Source of the DNA: Rhodococcoides kroppenstedtii
GTDB lineage: Bacteria > Actinomycetota > Actinomycetes > Mycobacteriales > Mycobacteriaceae
Direction: 5' to 3'
NCBI RefSeq assembly: GCF_900111805.1
Contig: NZ_FOJN01000010.1
Coordinates: 1 to 64,000, forward strand
Length of the DNA: 64,000 nucleotides
In this document: positions 52,277 to 60,863 of the stretch, piece after piece
Layout: the number at the start of each line of letters is the position of its first letter
Numbering within the stretch: the stretch's first letter is position 1
Notes under the pieces: generated by a model
Told to the model about the DNA's origin: nothing
Databases searched by the model: none
Seen by the model: the letters and a program-made list of their open reading frames with translations, nothing else
Position numbers and translations under genes: made by a program

Positions 52277-53039
52277 CAGGGGAAGCGCTGCAACGGACAG
52301 GGCGGCAAAGGACACCGCGGCAACGGACACGGCGGCGCTGAAAATCCGCGATCTCACCGTGCGGTACGGCGCGGTGACGGCGTTGGACGCGGTGTCGATG
52401 ACGGTTCCCGCCGGCGCCGTGACGGCGGTGCTCGGGGCCAACGGAGCCGGCAAGACCACGTCGCTGCGCACCGTGTCCGCCGTGCAGAGCCCGGTGTCCG
52501 GGAGCATCACGATGGGCGATCACGACCTGATCGGTGCCGGGGCCGAGAGCATGTCCCGCCGTGGACTGTCCCACGTCCCGGAGGGGCGCGGGGTGATCGT
52601 CGAACTCACGGTCGAGGAGAACCTTCGCCTGGGACTGTTGGGCCGCAACACCTCTCGCCCTCGCATGGACATCAGCCGCGTCTGGGACATGTTCCCGCCG
52701 CTCGCCCAACGGCGGCAGGCAACGGCGCACACGCTCTCCGGCGGTGAGCGGCAGATGCTCGTGATCGCGCGAGCGCTCCTGGCCACCCCCTCGGTCCTAC
52801 TGCTGGACGAGCCGTCCCTGGGCTTGGCTCCCCGCGTGGTCGCGCAGATCTTCCGGCAACTCCGAGATGCAGTGGACACCGACGGACTGACGGTCGTGCT
52901 GGTGGAACAGAACGCCCGCAGTGCGCTGTCCATCGCCGAGCACGCGGTGGTGCTCTCGCTCGGCCGCGTCGTGCGCGAGGGCCCGGCCGCGGACCTGCAG
53001 GGCGACACGGAGCTGCGCCACGCCTATCTCGGCTTCTGA
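52266..53039 (+). CDS. livF: Branched-chain-amino-acid-type ABC importer ATPase (LivF-like)
   Basis: A 257-residue ATPase. Walker A GANGAGKTTSLRT near 57-69, LSHVPEGRGVIVELTVEENL typical of LivF, signature LSGGERQMLVIARAL and Walker B VLLLDEPSLGLAP. The first 25 residues are a repetitive polar tail (AATDRAAKDTAATDTAAL) encoded by near-repeated GGCGGCAA/GGACAC units, absent from most relatives. GTG overlaps the LivG-like stop by 11 bp. Confidence 0.87.
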   Translation: MKSDRGSAATDRAAKDTAATDTAALKIRDLTVRYGAVTALDAVSMTVPAGAVTAVLGANGAGKTTSLRTVSAVQSPVSGSITMGDHDLIGAGAESMSRRGLSHVPEGRGVIVELTVEENLRLGLLGRNTSRPRMDISRVWDMFPPLAQRRQATAHTLSGGERQMLVIARALLATPSVLLLDEPSLGLAPRVVAQIFRQLRDAVDTDGLTVVLVEQNARSALSIAEHAVVLSLGRVVREGPAADLQGDTELRHAYLGF

Positions 53040-53103
53040 TCCGCGGGAACGCATTCCGGACCTCCCGGCCACGACGGCCCTCCCGATCTCGAAAGGTCAT
53101 GCG

Positions 53104-53982
53104 GTGCAGCAACTTCTCACCATCGTCATCAACGGCATCACCAACGGGATGATCTACGCCGCGTTCGCCCTGGCGTTGGTGCTCATCTGGCGGTCCACCC
53201 GCATCGTCAACTTCGCGCAGGCGCCGATGGCGATGATCACCACGTACGTCGCCCTGACCGTCATCGACGCCGGCTACTCGTACTGGATCGGGTTTGGCGT
53301 GGCGCTCCTGTCGGGCCTTCTCCTGGGCGCCCTGGTCGAGCGGCTGATCATCCGGTACGTCGACAGTGCGTCGCACATCAATCCGGTGATTCTCACCCTC
53401 GGGTTGTTCATCGTGATCCACGCCGTCGCGGCGCTGGTGTTCGGCAACCAGTTCCGCTCGTTCCCGGCACCGTTCGGACTCGACGGGCAACGCATCGGGT
53501 CCGTCGACGTCGCGCTCACGGGGAACGACGTCTACACCGTCGTCGCGGTGCTGGTCGTGCTCGCCGCGCTGGTGGCCCTGTTCCGCTTCACCGACCTCGG
53601 CCTCACGATGCGCGCCAGCGCGTTCTCCCAGGAGGTCTCGCGCCTGTTGGGGGTGCGGGTCGGTCGCATGCTGACCCTCGGATGGGCTCTGGCCGCGGCC
53701 GTCGGGTCGGTGGCGGGCCTGCTCATCGCGGGCGGGTCGCTGGTCCACCCCGGCTACATGGATTCGGTGGTGGTGTTCGGCTTCGTCGCCGCGGTGCTCG
53801 GCGGTCTCGACAGTCCCGTCGGAGCGGTCGTGGGGGGACTGCTCATGGGGGTCGGACTGTCCGCGGTGAGCGGATACGTCGGCCAGGACCTGGTGTCGTT
53901 CGCCGCCCTGGTGATCCTGATCGTCGTTCTGCTGTTGCGCCCCAACGGATTGTTCGCCGCCGCCTCGGCCAGGAGGGTCTGA
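53104..53982 (+). CDS. livH: Branched-chain-amino-acid-type ABC importer permease (LivH-like)
   Basis: A 292-residue permease with about eight hydrophobic segments. ITNGMIYAAFALALVLIWRSTRIVNFAQ near 11-38 is the standard LivH beginning, and HPGYMDSVVVFGFVAAVLGGLDSP and LRPNGLF near the end are typical. GTG at 53104 is preceded by GAAAGG; the gap of 64 bp after LivF is the largest in the operon. ATG of the next permease follows after 1 bp. Confidence 0.87.
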   Translation: MQQLLTIVINGITNGMIYAAFALALVLIWRSTRIVNFAQAPMAMITTYVALTVIDAGYSYWIGFGVALLSGLLLGALVERLIIRYVDSASHINPVILTLGLFIVIHAVAALVFGNQFRSFPAPFGLDGQRIGSVDVALTGNDVYTVVAVLVVLAALVALFRFTDLGLTMRASAFSQEVSRLLGVRVGRMLTLGWALAAAVGSVAGLLIAGGSLVHPGYMDSVVVFGFVAAVLGGLDSPVGAVVGGLLMGVGLSAVSGYVGQDLVSFAALVILIVVLLLRPNGLFAAASARRV

Positions 53983-53983
53983 C

Positions 53984-55120
53984 ATGAGCGCACCCACCCG
54001 ATCCCGCCCGTCGTCGTCGCCGACGCAGACCTCGCGGTTCGGCCGCCTCGTCGCCACCCCGGTGCGGCGGCATCTGCTCGGTGCTCTGGTGGCCGTCGTG
54101 GTGATCGTCCTCGTCCTCGAGAGCGTGAGCACCTTCCGCCAGAGTCAACTCACCTCGGTCGCGTATCTGGCGGTCGCGGCCGGGGGCTTGACCGTGCTCA
54201 CCGGCCTCAACGGACAGTTGTCGCTCGGGCACGGGGCGTTCATGGCCATCGGGGCCTACACCGCCGCACTGCTGTTGCGCGCGAACGCATCCGGATGGTC
54301 CGTACCGCTGGTGTTGCTGGCGGCGACCGTCACGGCCGGCGTCGTCGGAATCGTCGTCGGTCTGGCCGCGGCGCGACTGCACGGGCCGTATCTCGCCGGC
54401 GCGACTCTCGCCCTGGCGGTGGCCGTACCCGGTCTGGCGCTGTACTTCTCGGAGTACCTGGGCGGCGAACAGGGACTGATCGTGCCGTCCCCGGACGTGC
54501 CGCGTGCGCTGGACGACATCGCGTACTTCGTCACCGGGAACGAACTCACCTCCACCAAGTTCGTCGCCTACGTGGCCTGGTTCCTCCTCGTCCTGGTGTT
54601 CTTCTTCCTCGCCAACCTCTCGGTCGGCCGCGTCGGTCGGCAGTGGCGCGCGGTGCGTGACGACGACGTCGCGGCGGAGATCGCGGGAATCGACCTCGCG
54701 CGCAGCAGGATTCTGGCGTTCGTCGTCAGCGCCGCGTGCGCCGGTGCGGCCGGGGCGGTGATGGCGATGGCGTCGAGGATCGCCGCGCCCAGTGGGTTCA
54801 CGCTGGTGCTGTCGCTGACGTTGCTCTCGGCGGTGGTCATCGGTGGGTTGGGCACCCTCAGCGGTGCGTTGCTCGGCGCGGCGTTGCTGACGTACATCCC
54901 GCCCGTGGTCACCAACCTCGGCCTCGACGGCGGACTGACCAGCCTGCAGGCGGCCGAACTGGCGCCGCTGGTGACGGGCGTCTTCACCGTCCTGGTGATC
55001 CTCTTCGCTCCGCTCGGGCTGGTCGGCACCGTGCGGATGCGCTACCTGCGGTACCGGTCGACCACCGCTGCTCGGGACCTGAACGACTCGAACGATCCGG
55101 AGAAGGAAGGGACGCGATGA
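53984..55120 (+). CDS. livM: Branched-chain-amino-acid-type ABC importer permease (LivM-like)
   Basis: A 378-residue permease. After a polar 30-residue N-terminal tail come about ten hydrophobic segments. GLTVLTGLNGQLSLGHGAFMAIGAY near 69-93 is the LivM signature; VGRQWRAVRDDDVAAEIAGIDLARSR is the conserved cytoplasmic loop contacting the ATPases. The stop overlaps the next start as ATGA. Confidence 0.87.
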   Translation: MSAPTRSRPSSSPTQTSRFGRLVATPVRRHLLGALVAVVVIVLVLESVSTFRQSQLTSVAYLAVAAGGLTVLTGLNGQLSLGHGAFMAIGAYTAALLLRANASGWSVPLVLLAATVTAGVVGIVVGLAAARLHGPYLAGATLALAVAVPGLALYFSEYLGGEQGLIVPSPDVPRALDDIAYFVTGNELTSTKFVAYVAWFLLVLVFFFLANLSVGRVGRQWRAVRDDDVAAEIAGIDLARSRILAFVVSAACAGAAGAVMAMASRIAAPSGFTLVLSLTLLSAVVIGGLGTLSGALLGAALLTYIPPVVTNLGLDGGLTSLQAAELAPLVTGVFTVLVILFAPLGLVGTVRMRYLRYRSTTAARDLNDSNDPEKEGTR

Positions 55121-56475
55121 CATACCAGACGCACTCGAGGAGAACGGGTCCGCGGCGCTGGGCTCTGCGGTCCACGGCACTCGCGGCGGCCGCGCTGCTG
55201 GCGGTGTCCTGCGGGGCCGGCGGCCGCGAGGAGGGCGAGACCTCGTCGGAGGGATCCACCGTCGGTATCACCGACACCACGGTCAAGATCGGCGCCCACT
55301 ACCCGCTGACCGGCGTGGCGGCACCGGGCTACAGCGAGATCCCCACCGGCGCCAAGGCGTACTTCGACTTCGTCAACGCCGGCGGCGGGGTGAACGGTCG
55401 GCAGATCGAGTACGTGGTGCGTGACGATTCCTACGACCCCACCACGACGACGCAGGTGGTCAACGAACTCGTCCTCCAGGACGAGGTGTTCGCGATGGTG
55501 GGTGGACTCGGCACGGCGACGCACAGCGCGGTGATCGACTTCCTCAACGAGGAGGGCGTGCCGGACCTCTTCGTCTCGTCGGGCGCGATCATGTGGGGCA
55601 ACGATCCGGAGAAGTACCCCAACACCTTCGGATGGCAGCCGGACTACCAGGTCGAGGGCAAGATCATCGGGGACTGGGTCCTCGAGAACCGCCCCGACGC
55701 GAAGGTCGGTCTCTTCCTCCAGGACGACGATCTGGGACGCGACAGCGAGGAGGCCGTCCGCCAGTACCTCGGAGATCAGATTGTCGGCGTCGCGCGCTAC
55801 ACGTCCGGCAACACCGACGTCGCACCGCAGATCGCCCAGTTGCAGGCATCCGGTGCGGACCTGGTGCTCGGGTTCAACGTGCCGTCGTATACGGCGCTGA
55901 GCCAGCTGGTCTCGCGTCGTCTGAACTACACGCCGGAGTGGTTCTACTCCTCGATCGGGTCCGACGTCGATCTCGTCGGCTCCCTGCTGGGCCGCTTCTC
56001 GCAGGGAGCGGTGACCGACGGCGCGTCGTCGCTGGAGAACATCCTCTCGCTGCAGTACATCGACGGCACCGATGACGAGGAGAGCCCCTGGACCCAACTC
56101 TGGCAGCGCGTGTGGGAGCAGAACGGTACCGGGGAGCCGTTGACGAACTACCGCATCTACGGCATGAGCCACGCCTACGCGTTCGTGCAGGCGCTGCAGG
56201 CTGCCGGGGAGAACCCGACCCGCGAATCGATCGTCAGCGCCCTTCAGTCGGAGGGCAAGTCCTTCCAGGGCCCTCAGTTGGCACCCTTCCGCTATTCGCC
56301 CGAGAGTCATCTCGGCATCTCCGGAGCCAACGTCTACCGCATCCGGGGAGGCGTGCCGGAGAACCTGACGCCGGTGCTCGTGACCGACATCGGTGACGCC
56401 CCCGTCGAAGAGTACACCGGCGAGCGAGCGACACCGCCGGAGAGCGGGATCCCGGACACCCCTCCGGCGGGCTGA
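55117..56475 (+). CDS. Liv-type ABC importer substrate-binding lipoprotein
   Basis: Extracellular receptor of 452 residues, lipid-anchored at Cys32 (LLAVSC). The Peripla_BP_6-type fold is seen in VKIGAHYPLTGVAAPGYSEI, GGVNGRQIEYVVRDDSYDP and VFAMVGGLGTATHSAV. Relatives bind branched-chain amino acids, amides, urea or aromatic acids; the ligand cannot be read. Last gene of the operon; coupled to LivM by ATGA. The gene end is duplicated directly after the stop. Confidence 0.86.
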   Translation: MTYQTHSRRTGPRRWALRSTALAAAALLAVSCGAGGREEGETSSEGSTVGITDTTVKIGAHYPLTGVAAPGYSEIPTGAKAYFDFVNAGGGVNGRQIEYVVRDDSYDPTTTTQVVNELVLQDEVFAMVGGLGTATHSAVIDFLNEEGVPDLFVSSGAIMWGNDPEKYPNTFGWQPDYQVEGKIIGDWVLENRPDAKVGLFLQDDDLGRDSEEAVRQYLGDQIVGVARYTSGNTDVAPQIAQLQASGADLVLGFNVPSYTALSQLVSRRLNYTPEWFYSSIGSDVDLVGSLLGRFSQGAVTDGASSLENILSLQYIDGTDDEESPWTQLWQRVWEQNGTGEPLTNYRIYGMSHAYAFVQALQAAGENPTRESIVSALQSEGKSFQGPQLAPFRYSPESHLGISGANVYRIRGGVPENLTPVLVTDIGDAPVEEYTGERATPPESGIPDTPPAG

Positions 56476-56497
56476 GGTGGTGGCGGGCTGAGGCGGC
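56466..56497. repeat. 16 bp tandem duplication across a stop codon
   Basis: GGCGGGCTGAGGTGGT (56466-56481), which holds the TGA of the Liv receptor gene, is followed at once by GGCGGGCTGAGGCGGC (56482-56497). Fourteen of 16 positions match, and the second copy repeats the stop codon. Confidence 0.75.
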
Positions 56498-56569
56498 GGC
56501 GGCCCGGTGTCTCGACGCCGGGCCGCCGCACTCGGCGGCCCGGGGTGGATCAGGCGGGGTCGAGCGAAA

Positions 56570-57670
56570 CTAGTCGAGGTCGCGATTGCCGAACACGTCG
56601 GCCTCCGCCACCCCGTCACGCACGGCGTGTTGCAGCTGCGGCGGCACCAGCACCACCTCGCCGTCGACCAGCAGGCCGTCGTCGACGAGGGACTTCAGGT
56701 GCGCGGTCACCAGTTCGGCGGTCCGGCGGTCCTCGCCCTCGAGACTGCCGTAGTCCTCGTCGAGGTTGCCCTCCGGCGGATCCGGTGTCATGGCCGCCAG
56801 CACGGTCTGGGCCACGAACGACGCGGCGACGGACGCCGAGACGTCCACCTCCGAGCCGGCGGAGAGAGTCGAGCTCACGTACCCCGCCACGGCGGCCCGC
56901 AACGCCGGCACGTCGCGCGCGGTGAACGCGTCGGCCTGCGGTCCCGGGGCGGCCACGCCGTTCACGGCCGTGACCAGGCCGCCGAGCAGAGCCCCGGACC
57001 AGAGGTCGGCGATCTCGGGAACGTCCGCGGGTCCTTGGAACGTCGAGGTCGGCACGGTCACCCGCAGGGCCGCTCCCACCGTCGCCGCGTTGACGGCGTC
57101 GCCGCTGCGCCACCACTCGATCAGCGCATCCCACCGCGGGATCATCGGCAGGTCCGCCAGGGCCGCCGCTTCCTCCTCGGCCGGCACGTCCGGTAGTTCC
57201 ACGTCGTCGGCGGTGAGGGTGTCGGGCATGGAGTCGACGAAGGACGTCAGGTCGTCCATACAGTGCTCGAAGTCGGCGTCGGTGCCGCTCCAGAGGTCGG
57301 ACTCGTCGAGGAACGCAAGATAGGTGAGCGCCGAGAACACCAGGTGCAGTGCGGCGTCGTCGGCCTCGTCCGTGTCCTGCGCCAGCACCGATTCCGCGGC
57401 GTCGAGCACCAGGTGGGCGTCGTCCGGAACCCACCCCGTCGCCGAGAACTGCGGCCGCACCCGGTCCAGCTCGCGGAGCAGGGACTCGATCACCCGCACG
57501 GTGGCCCGCGGATCCGAGTCCGGCTCCTCGGCCTGGTCGAGCCAGTCGGAGAACCGCCCGAGCGCCTTGTCGATGGTCGACGGTGTCGGCGCGCCGCCGC
57601 GTTTGCGACGGCGGGCGGCGGACTTGGCGGCGCGCTTCTGCCCGCGGGACAACGGTCGCTGTGCACCCAT
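56570..57670 (-). CDS. Hypothetical protein with basic N-terminus
   Basis: I do not recognise this 366-residue protein. Residues 1-32 are basic (RGQKRAAKSAARRRKRGG), the rest acidic and helical with several Trp (DWLDQAEEPDSDP, IPRWDALIEWWRSGDA). No signal peptide or membrane segment is evident, so it is probably cytoplasmic. The ATG at 57670 is chosen because the upstream extension overlaps promoter-like sequence. It faces the Liv operon end (95 bp) and is divergent from the CsbD-like gene. Confidence 0.65.
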   Translation of the reverse strand: MGAQRPLSRGQKRAAKSAARRRKRGGAPTPSTIDKALGRFSDWLDQAEEPDSDPRATVRVIESLLRELDRVRPQFSATGWVPDDAHLVLDAAESVLAQDTDEADDAALHLVFSALTYLAFLDESDLWSGTDADFEHCMDDLTSFVDSMPDTLTADDVELPDVPAEEEAAALADLPMIPRWDALIEWWRSGDAVNAATVGAALRVTVPTSTFQGPADVPEIADLWSGALLGGLVTAVNGVAAPGPQADAFTARDVPALRAAVAGYVSSTLSAGSEVDVSASVAASFVAQTVLAAMTPDPPEGNLDEDYGSLEGEDRRTAELVTAHLKSLVDDGLLVDGEVVLVPPQLQHAVRDGVAEADVFGNRDLD

Positions 57671-57844
57671 GGGTGACGACCTTACGGGCAGCCGGCGACG
57701 CCGACGGACCGGTGGAGACCCCCTGCGCGCTGGCGCGGGTGTGACGTAGATCATGTGACGACGGCGTGCGCTTCCGCGTTCTTCGTACGACTGACCTCAG
57801 ACACCGAGCGCGCCCGGACCGGGCGGCGCCGAAAGGAGCGGATC

Positions 57845-58555
57845 ATGGCCGATTTCGTCGACAAGGCACAGAGCAAGGCCGAAGAGGCCGCAGGCGCTGC
57901 GAAGAAGAAGGTCGGCGAGGCGACCGGCGACGACAGCCTGCGCACCGACGGCGCGGCTCAGCAGAGCAAGGCCGACGGCAAGCAGGCTGCCCAGAAGGCC
58001 GGCGACGCGGCGAAGGACGCGGCCGGTGCCGCGCAGGACAAGGCCGAGGACGTTGCCGAGAAGGCCGGTGACGTCGCGAACAAGGCCGAGAAGAAGGCCG
58101 ATCAGGCCGCCGGCGCGGCGCAGGACAAGGCGTCCGACGTCGCCGACAAGGCCGAGGGCGCTGCCTCCGACGCGGCCGACAAGGCCGAGGACGCCGTGTC
58201 GAATGCCGCGGACAAGGTCAAGCAGTCCGACGCTCCCGACGCCGTCAAGAAGGCCGCGGACACCGCCCAGGACGCTGCGTCGCAGGTGGCGGGCAAGGCC
58301 AAGCATGCTGCCGACGAACTCGCCGGCGCGGTGAAGAACTACGACGCCGACGCCAAGGACGTCGCCAAGGCCGGCGCGGTCAGCGCCCCGGTGATCGCCG
58401 CCGTCGTGGGTGCGGTCGTTGCGCTCGTCGTGGTCCGTCGCCGTCGCAACGATCCCCGACGCGTCGCCGAGCGTCGCCTGAAGAAGGCGCGCAAGAACGC
58501 GCGGAGCTTCGGCCACGATCTGGCCGAGACGGTGAAGCAGGCGCGCACGCGCTGA
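57845..58555 (+). CDS. CsbD-like/LEA-like Ala-Lys-Asp repeat protein with membrane segment
   Basis: A 236-residue protein. The start MADFVDKAQSKAEEAAGAAKKKVGE resembles CsbD stress proteins. From about 35 to 170 comes a repeat with units such as AAQDKAEDVAEKAGDVANKA, like LEA or apolipoprotein helices. A hydrophobic segment (about 183-201, SAPVIAAVVGAVVALVVV) and a strongly basic tail (RRRRNDPRRVAERRLKKARK) end it. Ribosome site AAAGGAG precedes the ATG. A role in desiccation or envelope stress is inferred from composition. It is followed by a very long terminator hairpin. Confidence 0.72.
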   Translation: MADFVDKAQSKAEEAAGAAKKKVGEATGDDSLRTDGAAQQSKADGKQAAQKAGDAAKDAAGAAQDKAEDVAEKAGDVANKAEKKADQAAGAAQDKASDVADKAEGAASDAADKAEDAVSNAADKVKQSDAPDAVKKAADTAQDAASQVAGKAKHAADELAGAVKNYDADAKDVAKAGAVSAPVIAAVVGAVVALVVVRRRRNDPRRVAERRLKKARKNARSFGHDLAETVKQARTR

Positions 58556-58642
58556 TCCCGTCACCTGTCGACGCGACCGCCGACGCGGGAACCGAGAGGG
58601 CGAGGGGGCTGCGTCGGGTCGCGGAGGGAGGACAGTACGACG

Positions 58643-58681
58643 AGCGGGGCGGGCACATCTAACCGATGTGCCCGCCCCGCT
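58643..58681. terminator. Very stable hairpin after the CsbD-like gene
   Basis: AGCGGGGCGGGCACATC (58643-58659) pairs perfectly over 17 bp with GATGTGCCCGCCCCGCT (58665-58681), loop TAACC. With one bulged base the stem extends through CGACG/CGTCG. No U-tract follows. It separates the CsbD-like gene from the WXG100 toxin cassette. Confidence 0.85.
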
Positions 58682-58774
58682 TCGTCGTGGTCGTTCCCCT
58701 CGAGGCTGCACGGAACCGATCGCTCCCCGGCGTCGTCCAATCCCCCGACGAGCCGCAACGATCGGGGGAGCGAC

Positions 58775-59068
58775 ATGGACCACGTCGACGTCGGGGTGGA
58801 GGAACTCCGCGCCGCGAGCAGAGCGATCGCGGAGACCGCGGGCGCATGGGGGTCGGAACTGGCCGACGCAGCGGCCACCGTGCGGTCGGGGACCGTGGGG
58901 TGGCAGGGCGCCGCGGCCGCGGCCTTCGCCGCCGGGTGGGAGCAGGTGGACACCGGCGCCCGGCGGGTCGTGGTCGCTCTCGGTGAGCAGGCCCGACTGC
59001 TCGAGACCGCCGCCAGCGGCTACGAGCACGAGGACAACACGGCCGCGACGCGTCTGGACCTGACGTGA
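58775..59068 (+). CDS. WXG100-family protein 1 (EsxA/EsxB-like)
   Basis: A 97-residue helical hairpin protein, the first of the cassette. The turn motif is Trp43-Gln-Gly45 (GTVGWQGAAAAAF), at the centre as expected for the WXG100 family. It has no signal peptide; such proteins pair and are exported by type VII secretion. The ribosome site GGGGGAG lies 7 nt before the ATG. Its stop overlaps the next gene's GTG as GTGA, suggesting the two products form a heterodimer. Confidence 0.78.
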   Translation: MDHVDVGVEELRAASRAIAETAGAWGSELADAAATVRSGTVGWQGAAAAAFAAGWEQVDTGARRVVVALGEQARLLETAASGYEHEDNTAATRLDLT

Positions 59069-59358
59069 GCGCGTTCCGGGTCGAGTTGGACCCGCTGATG
59101 GAGGTCGTGTCCCGGCTGCAGGCCGTGGCCGAGAGTGCCGACCGCCGCCTCGCCGAGGTCGACGCTCGGGTGGCCCACCTCGGCTCCGCGTGGACGGGTG
59201 AGGCCGCGGCGGCGCATCGACGAGCCCACGACGCCGCCGTAGCCGGCGCCCGCGAGATGGCCGAGGGGCTCGCCGTCATGGCGGAGGCGGCGCGGTCCGC
59301 TCATGCGGCGTACTCGGCCGCGGTCACCGCGAATCTGCGCATGTTCGGGGCTCGCTGA
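59065..59358 (+). CDS. WXG100-family protein 2 (EsxA/EsxB-like)
   Basis: A second 97-residue WXG100 protein with Trp43-Thr-Gly45 (HLGSAWTGEAAAAHRRA), the same length and motif position as its neighbour. It is likely the partner of protein 1. GTG start overlaps the previous stop by 4 bp; its TGA overlaps the ATG of the toxin-like gene by one base (TGATG), so all three are translated together. In LXG-toxin loci of Firmicutes, small helical partners of this kind bind the toxin N-terminus for export. Confidence 0.78.
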   Translation: MSAFRVELDPLMEVVSRLQAVAESADRRLAEVDARVAHLGSAWTGEAAAAHRRAHDAAVAGAREMAEGLAVMAEAARSAHAAYSAAVTANLRMFGAR

Positions 59359-60623
59359 TGGCTCCGATCGTCGTCGACCTCGCGCCGGAGGCGCTCACTG
59401 CTGCTGCCCGCGCCCTGTACGACGAGGCGCACACCGTCTCGACCGCCGTGCGTCGTCAGTGGGTCCGCTCGTCGGACTGGGCCGGGATGGCGGGCAGCGA
59501 CGAGGCCGGCGAGCGCTGGGGCACGGCGTACGACGAGGACGTCGACGCCTTCTCCCGCGCCGTGCGCACGGTGGTGTCGGCGCTGTCGTCGCTCGGCCTG
59601 CTGATCGAACAGTCGGCCGTCAACCATGCGACGGCGGACTCGATCGCGGCGTCCGCGACGCCGCCGGATCCGATATCCGGTCCGCCCGCCACCCTGGAGG
59701 ACCTGGCCTTTTCCAGCGCGGTCGGGGACGCCGGGCCCGGCCTGCAGGGAGCGGTCGAGATCGCCGACGCCGTGGGCGTGCCGTGCCCCAACGGCGACAC
59801 CGATCGGTTGCGCGCGGCGTCGGAGGCCTGGATCACCGTCGGCCGCGAGTTGCTCGACGTCCGCACCCGACTGCTCGGGGTGGCCGACGGCCTGCGTGAG
59901 TCCACGAGCCCCGAGATCGACGCCATGCAGGACGACGTGCGCCGTGTGCTGAATGCGGTCGAAGCGGCGGCCGGGGCCTGTTCGGGTCTCGCGGCCCTGT
60001 GCCGGGACTTCGCCGATCAGCTCGCCGACACGCGGTCGCAGATCCGCGATCTGATCGAGCAGTTCGCGCTCGAGGAAGCGGCGGCCGTCGCCGTCGGAAT
60101 CGGGTTGGCGTTCGTCTCGGCCGGACTGTCCGCAGCCGCGGGTGCGGCGGTGGCGGCCGGACGATTCGCCCGCACCGCGTCCCGGGTCCGCGCCGTCGTG
60201 GCCGCACTCGGGGCCTTCGCGCGGATGCGCCGGAACGAGACCGCGATGGCCACCCTCGATCGCGTCGTCGACGACGTCGAGGAGGTGACCACCCGCATCC
60301 CGGTGCGCTGGGACGACGTCGTTTCTCGGGAGACGCCGCCCGTGGCGCCGGGATGGTCGTCGTCGAGGGCGCTCGACGACCACTTCGCCCGGCACGGCGC
60401 CGACGTCGGCGCCCGGACGGCTCGGGAGTACGCCGAGCTCGCGGCCCGATTCCGCGACGACCCGTCGCATCTGGTGAAGATCGGACCCGACGGCACGGTG
60501 CGGATGTACGAACCGGCGACGAACACCTTCGCCGCCTACACTCCCGACGGCATCACCAAGACCTTCTTCCGACCGGGGTCCGGTGCCGCCTACTGGGACC
60601 GTCAACCAGGAGTTCCTCGATGA
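59358..60623 (+). CDS. WXG-headed polymorphic toxin-like protein, predicted type VII secretion effector
   Basis: A 421-residue protein. The N-terminus is helical with Trp41-Ala-Gly43 (RSSDWAGMAG), like its two small partners. A helical middle (about 160-250) and a hydrophobic stretch (about 242-275, AAAVAVGIGLAFVSAGLSAA) follow. The C-terminal 85 residues differ: DDHFARHGADVGARTAREYAE (His342, His346), DGTVRMYEPATNTFAAYTPD and ITKTFFRPGSGAAYWDRQPG. I recognise this as a module found at the C-termini of RHS, hemagglutinin and other polymorphic toxins, probably an RNase of the BECR type; the family name is uncertain. The small Cys-rich gene that overlaps it is the natural immunity candidate. 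Confidence 0.75.
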   Translation: MAPIVVDLAPEALTAAARALYDEAHTVSTAVRRQWVRSSDWAGMAGSDEAGERWGTAYDEDVDAFSRAVRTVVSALSSLGLLIEQSAVNHATADSIAASATPPDPISGPPATLEDLAFSSAVGDAGPGLQGAVEIADAVGVPCPNGDTDRLRAASEAWITVGRELLDVRTRLLGVADGLRESTSPEIDAMQDDVRRVLNAVEAAAGACSGLAALCRDFADQLADTRSQIRDLIEQFALEEAAAVAVGIGLAFVSAGLSAAAGAAVAAGRFARTASRVRAVVAALGAFARMRRNETAMATLDRVVDDVEEVTTRIPVRWDDVVSRETPPVAPGWSSSRALDDHFARHGADVGARTAREYAELAARFRDDPSHLVKIGPDGTVRMYEPATNTFAAYTPDGITKTFFRPGSGAAYWDRQPGVPR

Positions 60624-60859
60624 GCGCGCATCTCTGCCCGGTCTGCCGCTACCCCGAGCTCGCGGAGCCGCCCCGAACGGACGCGGGTCCGTCGTACGAG
60701 GTGTGCCCGTCGTGTGGTTTCGAGTTCGGTGTGACCGACGACGATCTCGGCATCCCCGAGAGCGAGTGGCGACGGCGGTGGCTCGCGGAGGGCGCGCGCT
60801 GGCAGTCGTCGTCCCCGGCCCCGCCGGGATGGGACGGTGCGGCGCAAGCCCTCGGGTGA
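60620..60859 (+). CDS. CPCC-type cysteine-rich protein, candidate immunity factor
   Basis: A 79-residue protein. Two CxxC pairs (Cys6/Cys9 in LCPVCRYPEL and Cys29/Cys32 in EVCPSCGFEFGVTD) form a likely zinc ribbon; the tail reads WRRRWLAEGARW...PPGWDGAAQAL. This matches the CPCC cysteine-rich family. ATG overlaps the toxin stop as ATGA. Placement directly after a toxin C-terminal domain suggests immunity, but that is inferred from position. Confidence 0.68.
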   Translation: MSAHLCPVCRYPELAEPPRTDAGPSYEVCPSCGFEFGVTDDDLGIPESEWRRRWLAEGARWQSSSPAPPGWDGAAQALG

Positions 60860-60863
60860 GCCG

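Noticed and set aside
57744-57765. CRP-like site TGTGA-N9-TGTGA before the CsbD-like gene
   Set aside because: The two halves are direct, not inverted, repeats; a CRP site needs TGTGA-N6-TCACA.
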